Assembly: GCA_934778125.1 (NCBI GenBank)
Contig: CAKVOF010000014.1
Span: forward strand, 1 to 31,337
Origin: an uncultured Clostridia bacterium
GTDB taxonomy: Bacteria > Bacillota > Clostridia > Christensenellales > UBA1242
DNA length: 31,337 nucleotides
Direction: 5' to 3'
The position numbers were made by a program, and so were the translations under genes. Shown here one piece after another: positions 8,321-16,027 of the stretch (the first letter of the stretch is position 1; each line of letters begins with the position of its first letter). The notes beneath the pieces are model-generated. The model did not search any database. It was not told where the DNA came from and saw only the letters and a list, made by a program, of their open reading frames with translations.

Positions 8321-8400
8321 CAAAAGGCCTGTGTTGTTTGAAGTGAACCTCCTAAAGTTGTCTAACTTTTGGGGTTCACTTCAATTATACAGGTCTTTTG
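8321..8400. repeat. 80-bp nested hairpin element (terminator or MITE-like)
   Basis: Outer arms CAAAAGGCCTGT (8321-8332) and ACAGGTCTTTTG (8389-8400) pair with a single G:U. Inner arms TTGAAGTGAACC (8338-8349) and GGTTCACTTCAA (8373-8384) pair perfectly, and AAAGTT/AACTTT closes on a GTCT loop. It starts 17 bases beyond the protease stop and probably terminates that transcript. The GAAGTGAACC...AAAGTTAGACA pattern in both arms recalls the terminal repeats of IS3-family (IS150-group) elements, so it may be a MITE or paired IS ends. That resemblance is from memory; the fold itself is directly visible. Confidence 0.7.
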
Positions 8401-8417
8401 TTTTATACTTTTTATTA

Positions 8418-11400
8418 TTAATTATTATTTGAACCGGAATTGTTTGGATCATTTGGATTGCTTGAATTATTTAAGTTTGAGTTATTATGGTTGTTTGTGT
8501 TGTTCTCTCCATTAAAGTTTGGATCGCTTGCACTATTCATATTCCAGTAGGTTGTTTTTGGAGGAACTCTTTGGATATCGTTTGGGTTTAAATATGTTGG
8601 GCTATTTGGATCATTTTGTGGATCAGAATATGGTGGTTGATTTGGATTATATGGGTTATCTAAAGTATTCATTAACATTTCACTATTAAACTTAATTTGT
8701 TGACTATTTGTTATGTCTTTCAATAATCCCTTCACTCTTTTTTTATTTCTATGTCCACCCATTCCTTTCTTTATTAAAACGATTATTATTATCAACACAA
8801 GCAAAGAACCTACTCCTATTCCGCCATATTTTAAAACAACAATCCAATCGATTTCTTTAATGTATATCACTTTAATTGTCATTCCTGATTTTATGTCTTC
8901 AATTTTAAAACTTGATTTATTCGCTTTAACTTCTGTGTTGTTAACCAAAACTTTATATATTCTGTATTTTTCTTCAAGCTCTACCTTAAATTCAAGGGTG
9001 TCGTGAAGGTGCATATTTTCAATAGTTTTAGTTTCACCACTTTCAATCTTATTCTCAAATTTATCACAAGTTAAAACGCCATTTTCTCCGTTTTCTATTG
9101 TTATTGGGAATATTAAAAGTTCCCAAGTAGCAGTGAATTTTTTATTTCCAGTTGTACCTTTTTCAATTGTTACTTCCTTTCTTACCCCACTAACACCTTC
9201 TTCAATCCAACCTGCAAATTCATAACCAATTTTTGTTGGATTATTTAGTGTGAATGTTTCATCTGTTATGAAATATATATCTTTATTTTCTTCTAATACT
9301 GATCCACCATCATATTCATATTGAATAACATAAAACTTCGGTCCAAAATTCGCATTATAATATACATTTCCAGTTGAACCTTTTTCAATTGTCAATGTCT
9401 TTTCACATTTATTACCATTTGAGCCGGTCCATCCTAGGAAAAAATAACCAAAGCGCGTTGGATTATTTAGTGTGAATGTTTCAGTTTCTATTGTATATTT
9501 AGTTGGATTCGTTGATGAAACTGTGCCTCCCGCATAATCATATGTGATTGAGTATTCTATTACTTGCCAATTAGCGATGTATTCTTTGTTGCCTGTTGAA
9601 CCTTTTGGAATTGAAACACTTTTTGATGGGTTATCCCCATTTGAGCCGGTCCAACCTAGGAATGTGTAACCTGCTTTGGTTGGATTTATTAATGTGAATG
9701 TTTCGGTTTCTATTGTGTATTTAGTTGGATTTGTTGATGAAACTGAGTCTCCCGCATAATCATATGTGATTGAGTATTCTATTATTTCCCAATTAGCGAT
9801 ATAGGTTCTTTCACCGATGCTTCCTTTATTAATTTTAACATTCTTCGTTGGTTGATTATTTAAATCTGTGCCGGTCCAGCCTAGGAACGTGTAACCCGCT
9901 CTTTGGGGGTTAGGCAATATGAATGCTGCTGTGCTAACTGTGTATGATTGTTTATACGTTCCACTTTGCGTTCCACCATTAAAATTGTATGTTATTTTAT
10001 ATGTGATTATATCAAATGTAACTTCTAGCGTATGGTCTGATGAAACACTTGTAATTGTGTATTCATATTTATCTCCCGATTCAACTAAAGAAACTTCAAC
10101 CGAATTTCCATCCAATTTAGCATTTACTTTATATCCTTTATTCGGGGTAAATGTGAATGTGATATCCTTTCCCCCTTCAATTGAAACAACGTTATTTTCA
10201 CCAAGCGGACTTATACTTCCATAGTTGTTCATTTTACTGATTTTTATATTATATATTTGGGGCGTATCAACATATTTAAAAACAATTGAATGCCTAAATG
10301 ACTCCCCCTCTTTATAATATAAATTATAAAATCCTTGTTCTTTAATTGCTTCAAAGTTTTCTGAATTTTTATCTATAATTTTTTCATCAGTTTCTCCTTC
10401 ACTAATTATTATAGATTCTAATTCACCAAGCCTATCGAAGAACTCATAAAAATCAAACCGTTCAAAAAGTTCTTTTTCAACTTTAGTATAACTAAATGGG
10501 ACTCCTCTACCTCCTATAGAATCATGACCATCTTTTCTATATGTATGAGAAATAAACCAATAATACCCAAAGAAAACAGTGGTTCCACTTGAAACATTTT
10601 TAAATGTGATATGAATTTCTTTATCGACTTTTTTATGGTTATAATTCTTTGGCGGAAGGTCATTTATGTCGTTACCATTTATATCATTATATGCCATATT
10701 TAGAACAACATACGGATAATCATCCATTTCATATGGGAGGTAAAATATTAAATTTTTATTCTTTGGAATTTGCAAAGTTTTATTGGTTTTATCACCTTTT
10801 TCTTTTAATACTTGCCTTGTTTTCCCTCCATCAATTGAGTATTCAATCTTAACTGCCGTTTCATAACAACCTATATATGAGAAAGGAATCGTTAATGAAA
10901 CCATCTCTTGGTTTTCTTGCCAATTAGCAGTGTATTCTTTGTTGCCCGTTGAACCTTTTGGAATTGTTACACTTTTTGATGGGCTATCCCCATTTGAGCC
11001 AGTCCAACCTAGGAATGTATAACCTGCTTTGGTTGGATTATTTAATGTGAATGTTTCAGTTTCTATTGTGTAATTAATTGGATTTGGTTTTGAAACTGTG
11101 CCTCCTGCATAATCATATGTGATTGAGTATTCTATTGGGCTAAAGGTTACATTTATGGCAATATCGCATTGAATATTTGGAATAGTGTTTGGGTTTGTGG
11201 TTGTTGGAATACTATTGCCATCTATTGTGTGAGATGATAATTCATACCCGTTATTTGCAAAAACACTATAGGTTAAATTTGTGCCTTTTTCACAAGATAT
11301 AACTGTTGTTGTTGTATATTTAGTTTGATTAACTTGAATATAACCACCTTTGCTTATATTTAGTGTTATATTAAAGTTTGAAACTTCACTTGGTGTGGCT

Positions 11401-14400
11401 GAATATTCGTAATAACCAGTTTCAGAATTGAATTTTTCATACTTCAAATTTGAATAATAATTTGTTAGTCTCGCACTTGCTGGAATTTGCGACTTTGATG
11501 AAAGTTTAGTGATACCATTTAATCCAGCATCTTTATTTAACATTGAGAGATAGCTTTCGTTTATTTGTTCATCAAAATTTAAAATGAGATGGTCTAATTT
11601 AGTATCTTCGAATCGTAATGAATATGCGCCAAAAGTTGTGCTTTTAGAATTAATTTGCAAACTATGAGGTGTTTTTGGATAAGTAGCAAAAAATCTTTGC
11701 GGAAGAACTTCAACGCTTGAATCAATTATTATTGAATTAAGTGAGCACTTATAAAAAACTGGAGAAACAGTATCGGTAACAGTATTATAATACTTATCAG
11801 AGACCATATTTTTAGCTTTGATTATTAAATTATCAATTATGATATTATATGCAAACCATAGATCGGGATAAATAATAGATTCTGGAATAACCAATTCCTT
11901 CATTATTAAATTTCCTTCTGTTAAAGCAAGGTGTCCAAGTGTTGTAACTTGCTTTTGTTCACCATTTAAGGTGTAACTATCTAAAATTGTGTATGACTCA
12001 TTATTTTTTCGGGCAATTATTTTAACTGTTTCTTCAAAATATACCCCTTTGTTTGAATCAACATATATATTTTTGTTATTTTCATCGCAAGTAATGCTCT
12101 CTATTCCCGACTCTCTAAACACTCCCTCTCCAATGCTGGCAACTTTTTCACCAATGTTAAATGTTTTAAGATTGGATGTGAATCCAAACATATATTTAGG
12201 AAGTGAAGTTATGTTTGGAAGAATGCATGTGGAAAGTTTTAAGCAATCTAAAAACTGATTACCAGTTTCAGAAAGAGTTTCAAGTTTGTTTAATTCAACA
12301 CTCTCTAAATTTTCACACCCTGCAAAAATGAAAGAATCAAATTCTGAAACCTCAGGCAAATATATCGAGCCATTAGGATCTATATCTACCTCATCAGACA
12401 CAACATTAGTAATCAATGGACATTTATGAAATGCAAAACGACTAATCTTTGTTACTTTTGGAGCATAAACATTTTTAAGATTAGCGCAATTTAAAAAAGC
12501 ACTTTCCGATATTACGGTTATTGAATCAGAAAATATAATTGATTCTATGATAGAATTTTTTTTAAACACCTCCTTACCTATTTCCTTAATTGTTTTATTT
12601 TTGAAAATGTTATTAAAATTTATTTCAGTGAAGTGGCGACCATAGTATTCAAACACAATATAACCTGTTTTATCTGAATTCATTTCAAGTTCAATATAAT
12701 CTTCTACATTTCCCGAATTATAATAGAGATTTAAAAATTTTGAAGTTGTTCTTGAAACAATCTCACCTTCTACAATTTTATAACCAACAATGTAAAGATT
12801 TGTTATACTTGTGCGTTTGAATTGAATTGATGGCTCTATCATAATTTCGTTTTTTTTAGATGGTAATAAATTTAATGAATAATAGAACACATAACTTGAA
12901 TCATTTGTGCTGGCAGTTATATTAGATGTGGTGGTAGTTTCAAAACAGTCTTTAGACAAATCTATTTTAACGCCATCATTATATAGCGAAACTTCATCAT
13001 TAATTTTTGGAACATTAAAGTATCTTAAATTCAAAAAACCATTGCCATAATAGATATCCTTACCTTCCGTGCCTAAGTCTATAGCACAATCGTATAGTAA
13101 ATTTTCAATATCATCGCTTGTGTATGTGGTATTTAATTTATATAAGGTTAAAAGAGCAACGGCACCTGCCACATGCGGTGCTGCCATAGACGTTCCCGTT
13201 AGTTTACTATATATATTCTTCCCTTTTAAGTTTTGAGCATCATTGTTTGATGATGCTATGTATGCAGAATTAACAGATGTTCCTGGAGCAGAAATATTAA
13301 CTTGATTACCAAAGTTTGAATAATCCTCATCAAATTCAACTCCCATTGATGCCGATCTCTCTTTAACTGCCGAAACAGTTATGGCGTTATTACAATAAGC
13401 GGGAAGATGATAACTAACATCAGCTGACTTATTTCCAGCTGCAACAACGGATAAAATATTTTTATTTCTTAAACTTGCGAAAGCTGATGTGTATTTATTA
13501 TATCTATCTCTAGTATAACCTCCACCTAAGCTCATATTAACACAAGCAATTGTATATTTTGTTGAGTATTCTTCAACGCTTGCTAACCCCGCCAAGATTT
13601 CATCATCCGCGCCACTCCCTAAAGAATTAAGAACTTTTATTGGAATAATTTTAACATTTTCAGGCGTTAAATCAACGATAGTTCCAGCAACATGGGTGCC
13701 ATGGCCATTATCATCTTCAAAAGCAACCCCGCTATATGTATATGTGGTGGTATACTTAGTTGAGCCAACAATATCGTTATTTTCATCATAGAAAAAGCGA
13801 TTTTGAAACATTTCGTGAGCGGTGTTTATTCCGCTATCTAAAACCGCCACTGCAATGTTTTGTTGAGCATAAGAATTATCATTTATGTATGCATTTATTC
13901 CGCCAATGTCACAATATTCAGCGCCCCAAGATTTATGAGATGAATATGTGGATGAATAGTCGGTATCGGCATAACTAGCAGTTGAAACAAGCCCATCTTC
14001 CCAAACATCAAAACCATCTTTTTTAATTTTTGATTGTGCTAATTTAGTTGCATCAATAGAGTTATAGCATAGAATATGGTAGTTAAGATATCCTGAAATA
14101 TCTTTTACTGCACCATACGTTTTTTTGATGTTTCCATCAACTATTAATCTCTTTAAAGCAAATTTTTCATAAATCTGATAAGAGTTTTCTGTTTGAAGTA
14201 AATTTAAACCATTCTCTTTGCAATAATCTTCCACTATCTCACGTGGAGCGCCAGAAAAACTATCAATTATTGATTGGTGTTTGTTTGCAAATAAGTTTTG
14301 ATTTTCTTCTAAAGATAAAGCACTTACTCTGCTATTATCTTGAATAATCTCCTCGCCTCTTTCAGAATATTCCCCTTTAGGAATGACTATGGATTCATAG

Positions 14401-14582
14401 TCATCCTCTAAACTTGCTATCCCTTCCTGGAAAGACTTTAATGAACTTAGTGTGTCAGCATAAACCTTATTATTTATGTTTGTTCTATATGATACACCTC
14501 CACTCCACACACACATTAAACTAAGTAATAAACAACATAGTATCACAGAAATTTTAACATAACTTTTTATTGTTTTTTTCAT
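8418..14582 (-). CDS. Giant membrane-anchored subtilisin-like (S8) protease with LRR and InlB-type repeats
   Basis: This 2054-residue protein is predicted to be secreted and membrane-tethered. It has a signal peptide (1 to about 42) and a propeptide-like region (to about 235). The S8 peptidase domain (about 236-515) has an intact triad: Asp249 (VLDSG), His294 (GHGTHVAG) and Ser465 (GTSMAAPH), with oxyanion Asn384. A BspA-like leucine-rich region follows (about 650-1010). Then come divergent InlB modules (about 1065-1149, 1440-1526, 1823-1908) and five InlB/Listeria-Bacteroides repeats (1151-1222, then four at 1528-1821). An unrecognised insert spans about 1223-1437. A transmembrane helix at about 1913-1938 precedes a basic stop (KKGMGGHRNKKR) and a 110-residue Asn/Pro-rich tail. 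There is no LPXTG motif. The ATG has GAGGTG 5 bases upstream. The protease domain is certain; substrate and adhesin role are inference. Confidence 0.93.
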   Translation of the reverse strand: MKKTIKSYVKISVILCCLLLSLMCVWSGGVSYRTNINNKVYADTLSSLKSFQEGIASLEDDYESIVIPKGEYSERGEEIIQDNSRVSALSLEENQNLFANKHQSIIDSFSGAPREIVEDYCKENGLNLLQTENSYQIYEKFALKRLIVDGNIKKTYGAVKDISGYLNYHILCYNSIDATKLAQSKIKKDGFDVWEDGLVSTASYADTDYSSTYSSHKSWGAEYCDIGGINAYINDNSYAQQNIAVAVLDSGINTAHEMFQNRFFYDENNDIVGSTKYTTTYTYSGVAFEDDNGHGTHVAGTIVDLTPENVKIIPIKVLNSLGSGADDEILAGLASVEEYSTKYTIACVNMSLGGGYTRDRYNKYTSAFASLRNKNILSVVAAGNKSADVSYHLPAYCNNAITVSAVKERSASMGVEFDEDYSNFGNQVNISAPGTSVNSAYIASSNNDAQNLKGKNIYSKLTGTSMAAPHVAGAVALLTLYKLNTTYTSDDIENLLYDCAIDLGTEGKDIYYGNGFLNLRYFNVPKINDEVSLYNDGVKIDLSKDCFETTTTSNITASTNDSSYVFYYSLNLLPSKKNEIMIEPSIQFKRTSITNLYIVGYKIVEGEIVSRTTSKFLNLYYNSGNVEDYIELEMNSDKTGYIVFEYYGRHFTEINFNNIFKNKTIKEIGKEVFKKNSIIESIIFSDSITVISESAFLNCANLKNVYAPKVTKISRFAFHKCPLITNVVSDEVDIDPNGSIYLPEVSEFDSFIFAGCENLESVELNKLETLSETGNQFLDCLKLSTCILPNITSLPKYMFGFTSNLKTFNIGEKVASIGEGVFRESGIESITCDENNKNIYVDSNKGVYFEETVKIIARKNNESYTILDSYTLNGEQKQVTTLGHLALTEGNLIMKELVIPESIIYPDLWFAYNIIIDNLIIKAKNMVSDKYYNTVTDTVSPVFYKCSLNSIIIDSSVEVLPQRFFATYPKTPHSLQINSKSTTFGAYSLRFEDTKLDHLILNFDEQINESYLSMLNKDAGLNGITKLSSKSQIPASARLTNYYSNLKYEKFNSETGYYEYSATPSEVSNFNITLNISKGGYIQVNQTKYTTTTVISCEKGTNLTYSVFANNGYELSSHTIDGNSIPTTTNPNTIPNIQCDIAINVTFSPIEYSITYDYAGGTVSKPNPINYTIETETFTLNNPTKAGYTFLGWTGSNGDSPSKSVTIPKGSTGNKEYTANWQENQEMVSLTIPFSYIGCYETAVKIEYSIDGGKTRQVLKEKGDKTNKTLQIPKNKNLIFYLPYEMDDYPYVVLNMAYNDINGNDINDLPPKNYNHKKVDKEIHITFKNVSSGTTVFFGYYWFISHTYRKDGHDSIGGRGVPFSYTKVEKELFERFDFYEFFDRLGELESIIISEGETDEKIIDKNSENFEAIKEQGFYNLYYKEGESFRHSIVFKYVDTPQIYNIKISKMNNYGSISPLGENNVVSIEGGKDITFTFTPNKGYKVNAKLDGNSVEVSLVESGDKYEYTITSVSSDHTLEVTFDIITYKITYNFNGGTQSGTYKQSYTVSTAAFILPNPQRAGYTFLGWTGTDLNNQPTKNVKINKGSIGERTYIANWEIIEYSITYDYAGDSVSSTNPTKYTIETETFTLINPTKAGYTFLGWTGSNGDNPSKSVSIPKGSTGNKEYIANWQVIEYSITYDYAGGTVSSTNPTKYTIETETFTLNNPTRFGYFFLGWTGSNGNKCEKTLTIEKGSTGNVYYNANFGPKFYVIQYEYDGGSVLEENKDIYFITDETFTLNNPTKIGYEFAGWIEEGVSGVRKEVTIEKGTTGNKKFTATWELLIFPITIENGENGVLTCDKFENKIESGETKTIENMHLHDTLEFKVELEEKYRIYKVLVNNTEVKANKSSFKIEDIKSGMTIKVIYIKEIDWIVVLKYGGIGVGSLLVLIIIIVLIKKGMGGHRNKKRVKGLLKDITNSQQIKFNSEMLMNTLDNPYNPNQPPYSDPQNDPNSPTYLNPNDIQRVPPKTTYWNMNSASDPNFNGENNTNNHNNSNLNNSSNPNDPNNSGSNNN
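9120..10001 (-). repeat. Four tandem InlB-type repeat units inside the protease gene
   Basis: Four consecutive units of about 72 codons encode YSITYDYAGG...TFTLNNPT...GYTFLGWTG...KGSTGN...ANW (residues 1528-1821). The two central copies are close at DNA level, for example sharing long stretches around 9480-9550 and 9710-9780. A fifth unit lies apart at 10917-11132. These are Listeria-Bacteroides/InlB B-type beta-grasp repeats. Confidence 0.9.
10917..11132 (-). repeat. Isolated fifth InlB-type repeat unit in the protease gene
   Basis: Residues 1151-1222 repeat the pattern of the 9120-10001 array. Although about 300 codons away, this unit is closer in sequence to the central array units than some adjacent array units are to each other, which points to recent copying or gene conversion. 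Confidence 0.85.
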
Positions 14583-14687
14583 TTGTGCACCTCTAAAAAT
14601 GAAACATCAAAGCATTCTTAAATCGCTCGTTGATATATTCCTAGTGTGTTTGCAAACCTGAATGTTTTGACCATTATTTGTATAATT

Positions 14688-14716
14688 AAGATATCACGAT
14701 TTGTGACATTTCACAA
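14688..14716 (-). promoter_or_regulatory. Tentative promoter of the protease gene
   Basis: The minus strand has TTGTGA, a 17-base spacer and TATCTT, a moderate match. A nearby TATACA at 14679-14684 is an alternative -10. The -35 hexamer lies inside the palindrome at 14699-14718, suggesting a regulated promoter. The transcript would have a leader of about 100 bases. Confidence 0.35.
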
Positions 14717-14718
14717 AT
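14699..14718. promoter_or_regulatory. Palindrome upstream of the protease gene, possible operator
   Basis: ATTTGTGA and TCACAAAT form a perfect 8-bp dyad with a 4-base spacer. Half-sites resemble CRP/FNR- and Rex-type operators, but the spacer is two bases shorter than the usual TGTGA-N6-TCACA or Rex 18-mer. It overlaps the likely -35 box, so a repressor would fit. Confidence 0.45.
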
Positions 14719-14803
14719 GAATTAATAAGACTATCTTCATTTTTATTGTATTTTAACCTAAATTTTATATATTTTAGATTTAGTGACTTTTTGTTGTATA
14801 AAA

Positions 14804-14840
14804 AAGATTTGAAACATTAAATAGTAATATTTCAAATCTT
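14804..14840 (-). terminator. Terminator of the heat-shock operon, after dnaJ
   Basis: AAGATTTGAAA and TTTCAAATCTT form a perfect 11-bp stem, and CTTTTTTATA follows in the minus direction. It starts 19 bases past the dnaJ stop and separates the chaperone operon from the protease gene. Confidence 0.85.
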
Positions 14841-14858
14841 AATATTTGTTTTATTATT

Positions 14859-16019
14859 TTATTTGTATTTTTTCTTAACTGATTCTAAGTCTTTCAAATA
14901 ACTTTTATATCTTGAATATGATGCACTATCTTTATTTTCATCTAGCATTGTAATAATTCTCTTATCTTCCCTTGATAGTGTTTTAGGTATTTCACCCACA
15001 AGTGTTACTATTAAATCGCCTTTTGTTGCACGATTTAGGTATTTAACGCCTTTATTCTTCAATTTGAAAATCGTGTTATTTTGGGTTAATTCTGGAATTT
15101 TTAAAGTCGTTGTTTCATCAACAAGAGGGATTTCAACTTCACCACCAAGAAGTAGAGTTGTGAATGGAACATACAATTTCATTTTCAAATCATAGCCATC
15201 TCTCTCTAAAATTCTATGTTCTGCCACTTCAACTATAACATGCAAATCACCATTAGCACCACCTCGTTTACCCGCGTTTCCACCACCACGAACCGTTAAT
15301 ACTTGATGATTATCTATTCCAGCTGGAATTGTGATTTTAATTGTTTTGTTAACTCTTTTATAACCATTTCCAGAACATGCAGAACATTTTTCTTTTATCA
15401 TTTTGCCTGTTCCGCCACAAGTTTTACAAATTCCAGTTTTAACCATTCTTCCGAATATTGTATTTTCCATATAGCGAACTTGGCCTGTTCCACCACAATC
15501 CTTACATGTTGTGAATTCAGTACCATTTTTAGCTCCTGTTCCATTGCACTGATCACAATTATCAATCTTAGAAATGGTTATTTCTTTAACACAACCTAAA
15601 ACTGCTTCTTCAAATGTTAAATTTATTTTTATTTGAAGATCCTCGCCTTGAACAGCAGAGGAAGTGTTTGCTCTCCCACTGCCACCAAAGCCACCACCGA
15701 AGAAACTGCCAAATAAGTCACCTAAATCGAAATCATCCCCGCCAAAACTTGCACTAAATCCACCACTATTACTACCCCTAAAGAAGTCATTAGGATTTGG
15801 TCCTGTTGCACTTCCATATTGATCATAGTTTGCTCTTTTTTGCTTATCAGATAGCACTTCGTATGCTTCATTAACTTTTTTAAATTGCTCTGCTGCATCT
15901 GGTGCTTTATTTAAATCGGGATGATATTTTTTTGCCATTTTTCTATAGGCACTTTTTATTTCATCTTCGCTTGCATTTTTATCAACACCAAGGGTTTTAT
16001 AATAATCAGTGTTAGCCAT
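14859..16019 (-). CDS. dnaJ: Chaperone DnaJ (Hsp40)
   Basis: This 386-residue co-chaperone stimulates DnaK ATPase and hands it unfolded clients. The J domain (about 1-70) has the HPD motif in KYHPDLN. A Gly/Phe-rich linker (about 78-120) is followed by four zinc-binding repeats, CDQCNGTG, CKDCGGTG, CKTCGGTG and CSACSGNG, so this is a full class A (type I) DnaJ. C-terminal substrate-binding beta domains complete it. It starts 8 bases after the dnaK stop and is the last gene of hrcA-grpE-dnaK-dnaJ, followed by a clear terminator. Length is typical. The expected next gene, prmA, is not present; the protease gene follows instead. Confidence 0.97.
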   Translation of the reverse strand: MANTDYYKTLGVDKNASEDEIKSAYRKMAKKYHPDLNKAPDAAEQFKKVNEAYEVLSDKQKRANYDQYGSATGPNPNDFFRGSNSGGFSASFGGDDFDLGDLFGSFFGGGFGGSGRANTSSAVQGEDLQIKINLTFEEAVLGCVKEITISKIDNCDQCNGTGAKNGTEFTTCKDCGGTGQVRYMENTIFGRMVKTGICKTCGGTGKMIKEKCSACSGNGYKRVNKTIKITIPAGIDNHQVLTVRGGGNAGKRGGANGDLHVIVEVAEHRILERDGYDLKMKLYVPFTTLLLGGEVEIPLVDETTTLKIPELTQNNTIFKLKNKGVKYLNRATKGDLIVTLVGEIPKTLSREDKRIITMLDENKDSASYSRYKSYLKDLESVKKKYK

Positions 16020-16027
16020 TTTAATTC

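Larger units (their letters stand above)
8111..8417. other. Intergenic region between the protease and lipoprotein genes
   Basis: This 307-base gap holds no credible gene. From the protease side it contains the 80-bp hairpin element at 8321-8400, two inverted repeats (TGCATAG-N12-CTATGCA at 8246-8271 and TGAAATG-N6-CATTTCA at 8214-8233), and the lipoprotein promoter at 8174-8203. Confidence 0.7.

Noticed and set aside
8418..8768. Frameshifted or spurious C-terminus of the protease
   Set aside because: The frame is open, follows a clear membrane helix and basic stop, and ends near a terminator-like hairpin, so the low-complexity tail appears genuine.
9120..11132. CRISPR-like or intergenic repeat array
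   Set aside because: The repeats are about 72 codons long, in frame, and encode InlB-type protein modules; there are no short direct repeats with unique spacers.
14699..14718. Rex (NADH-sensing) or CRP operator
   Set aside because: The half-sites TTGTGA/TCACAA fit, but the spacer is 4 bases rather than the 6 of both Rex and CRP sites, so only a generic palindrome is claimed.
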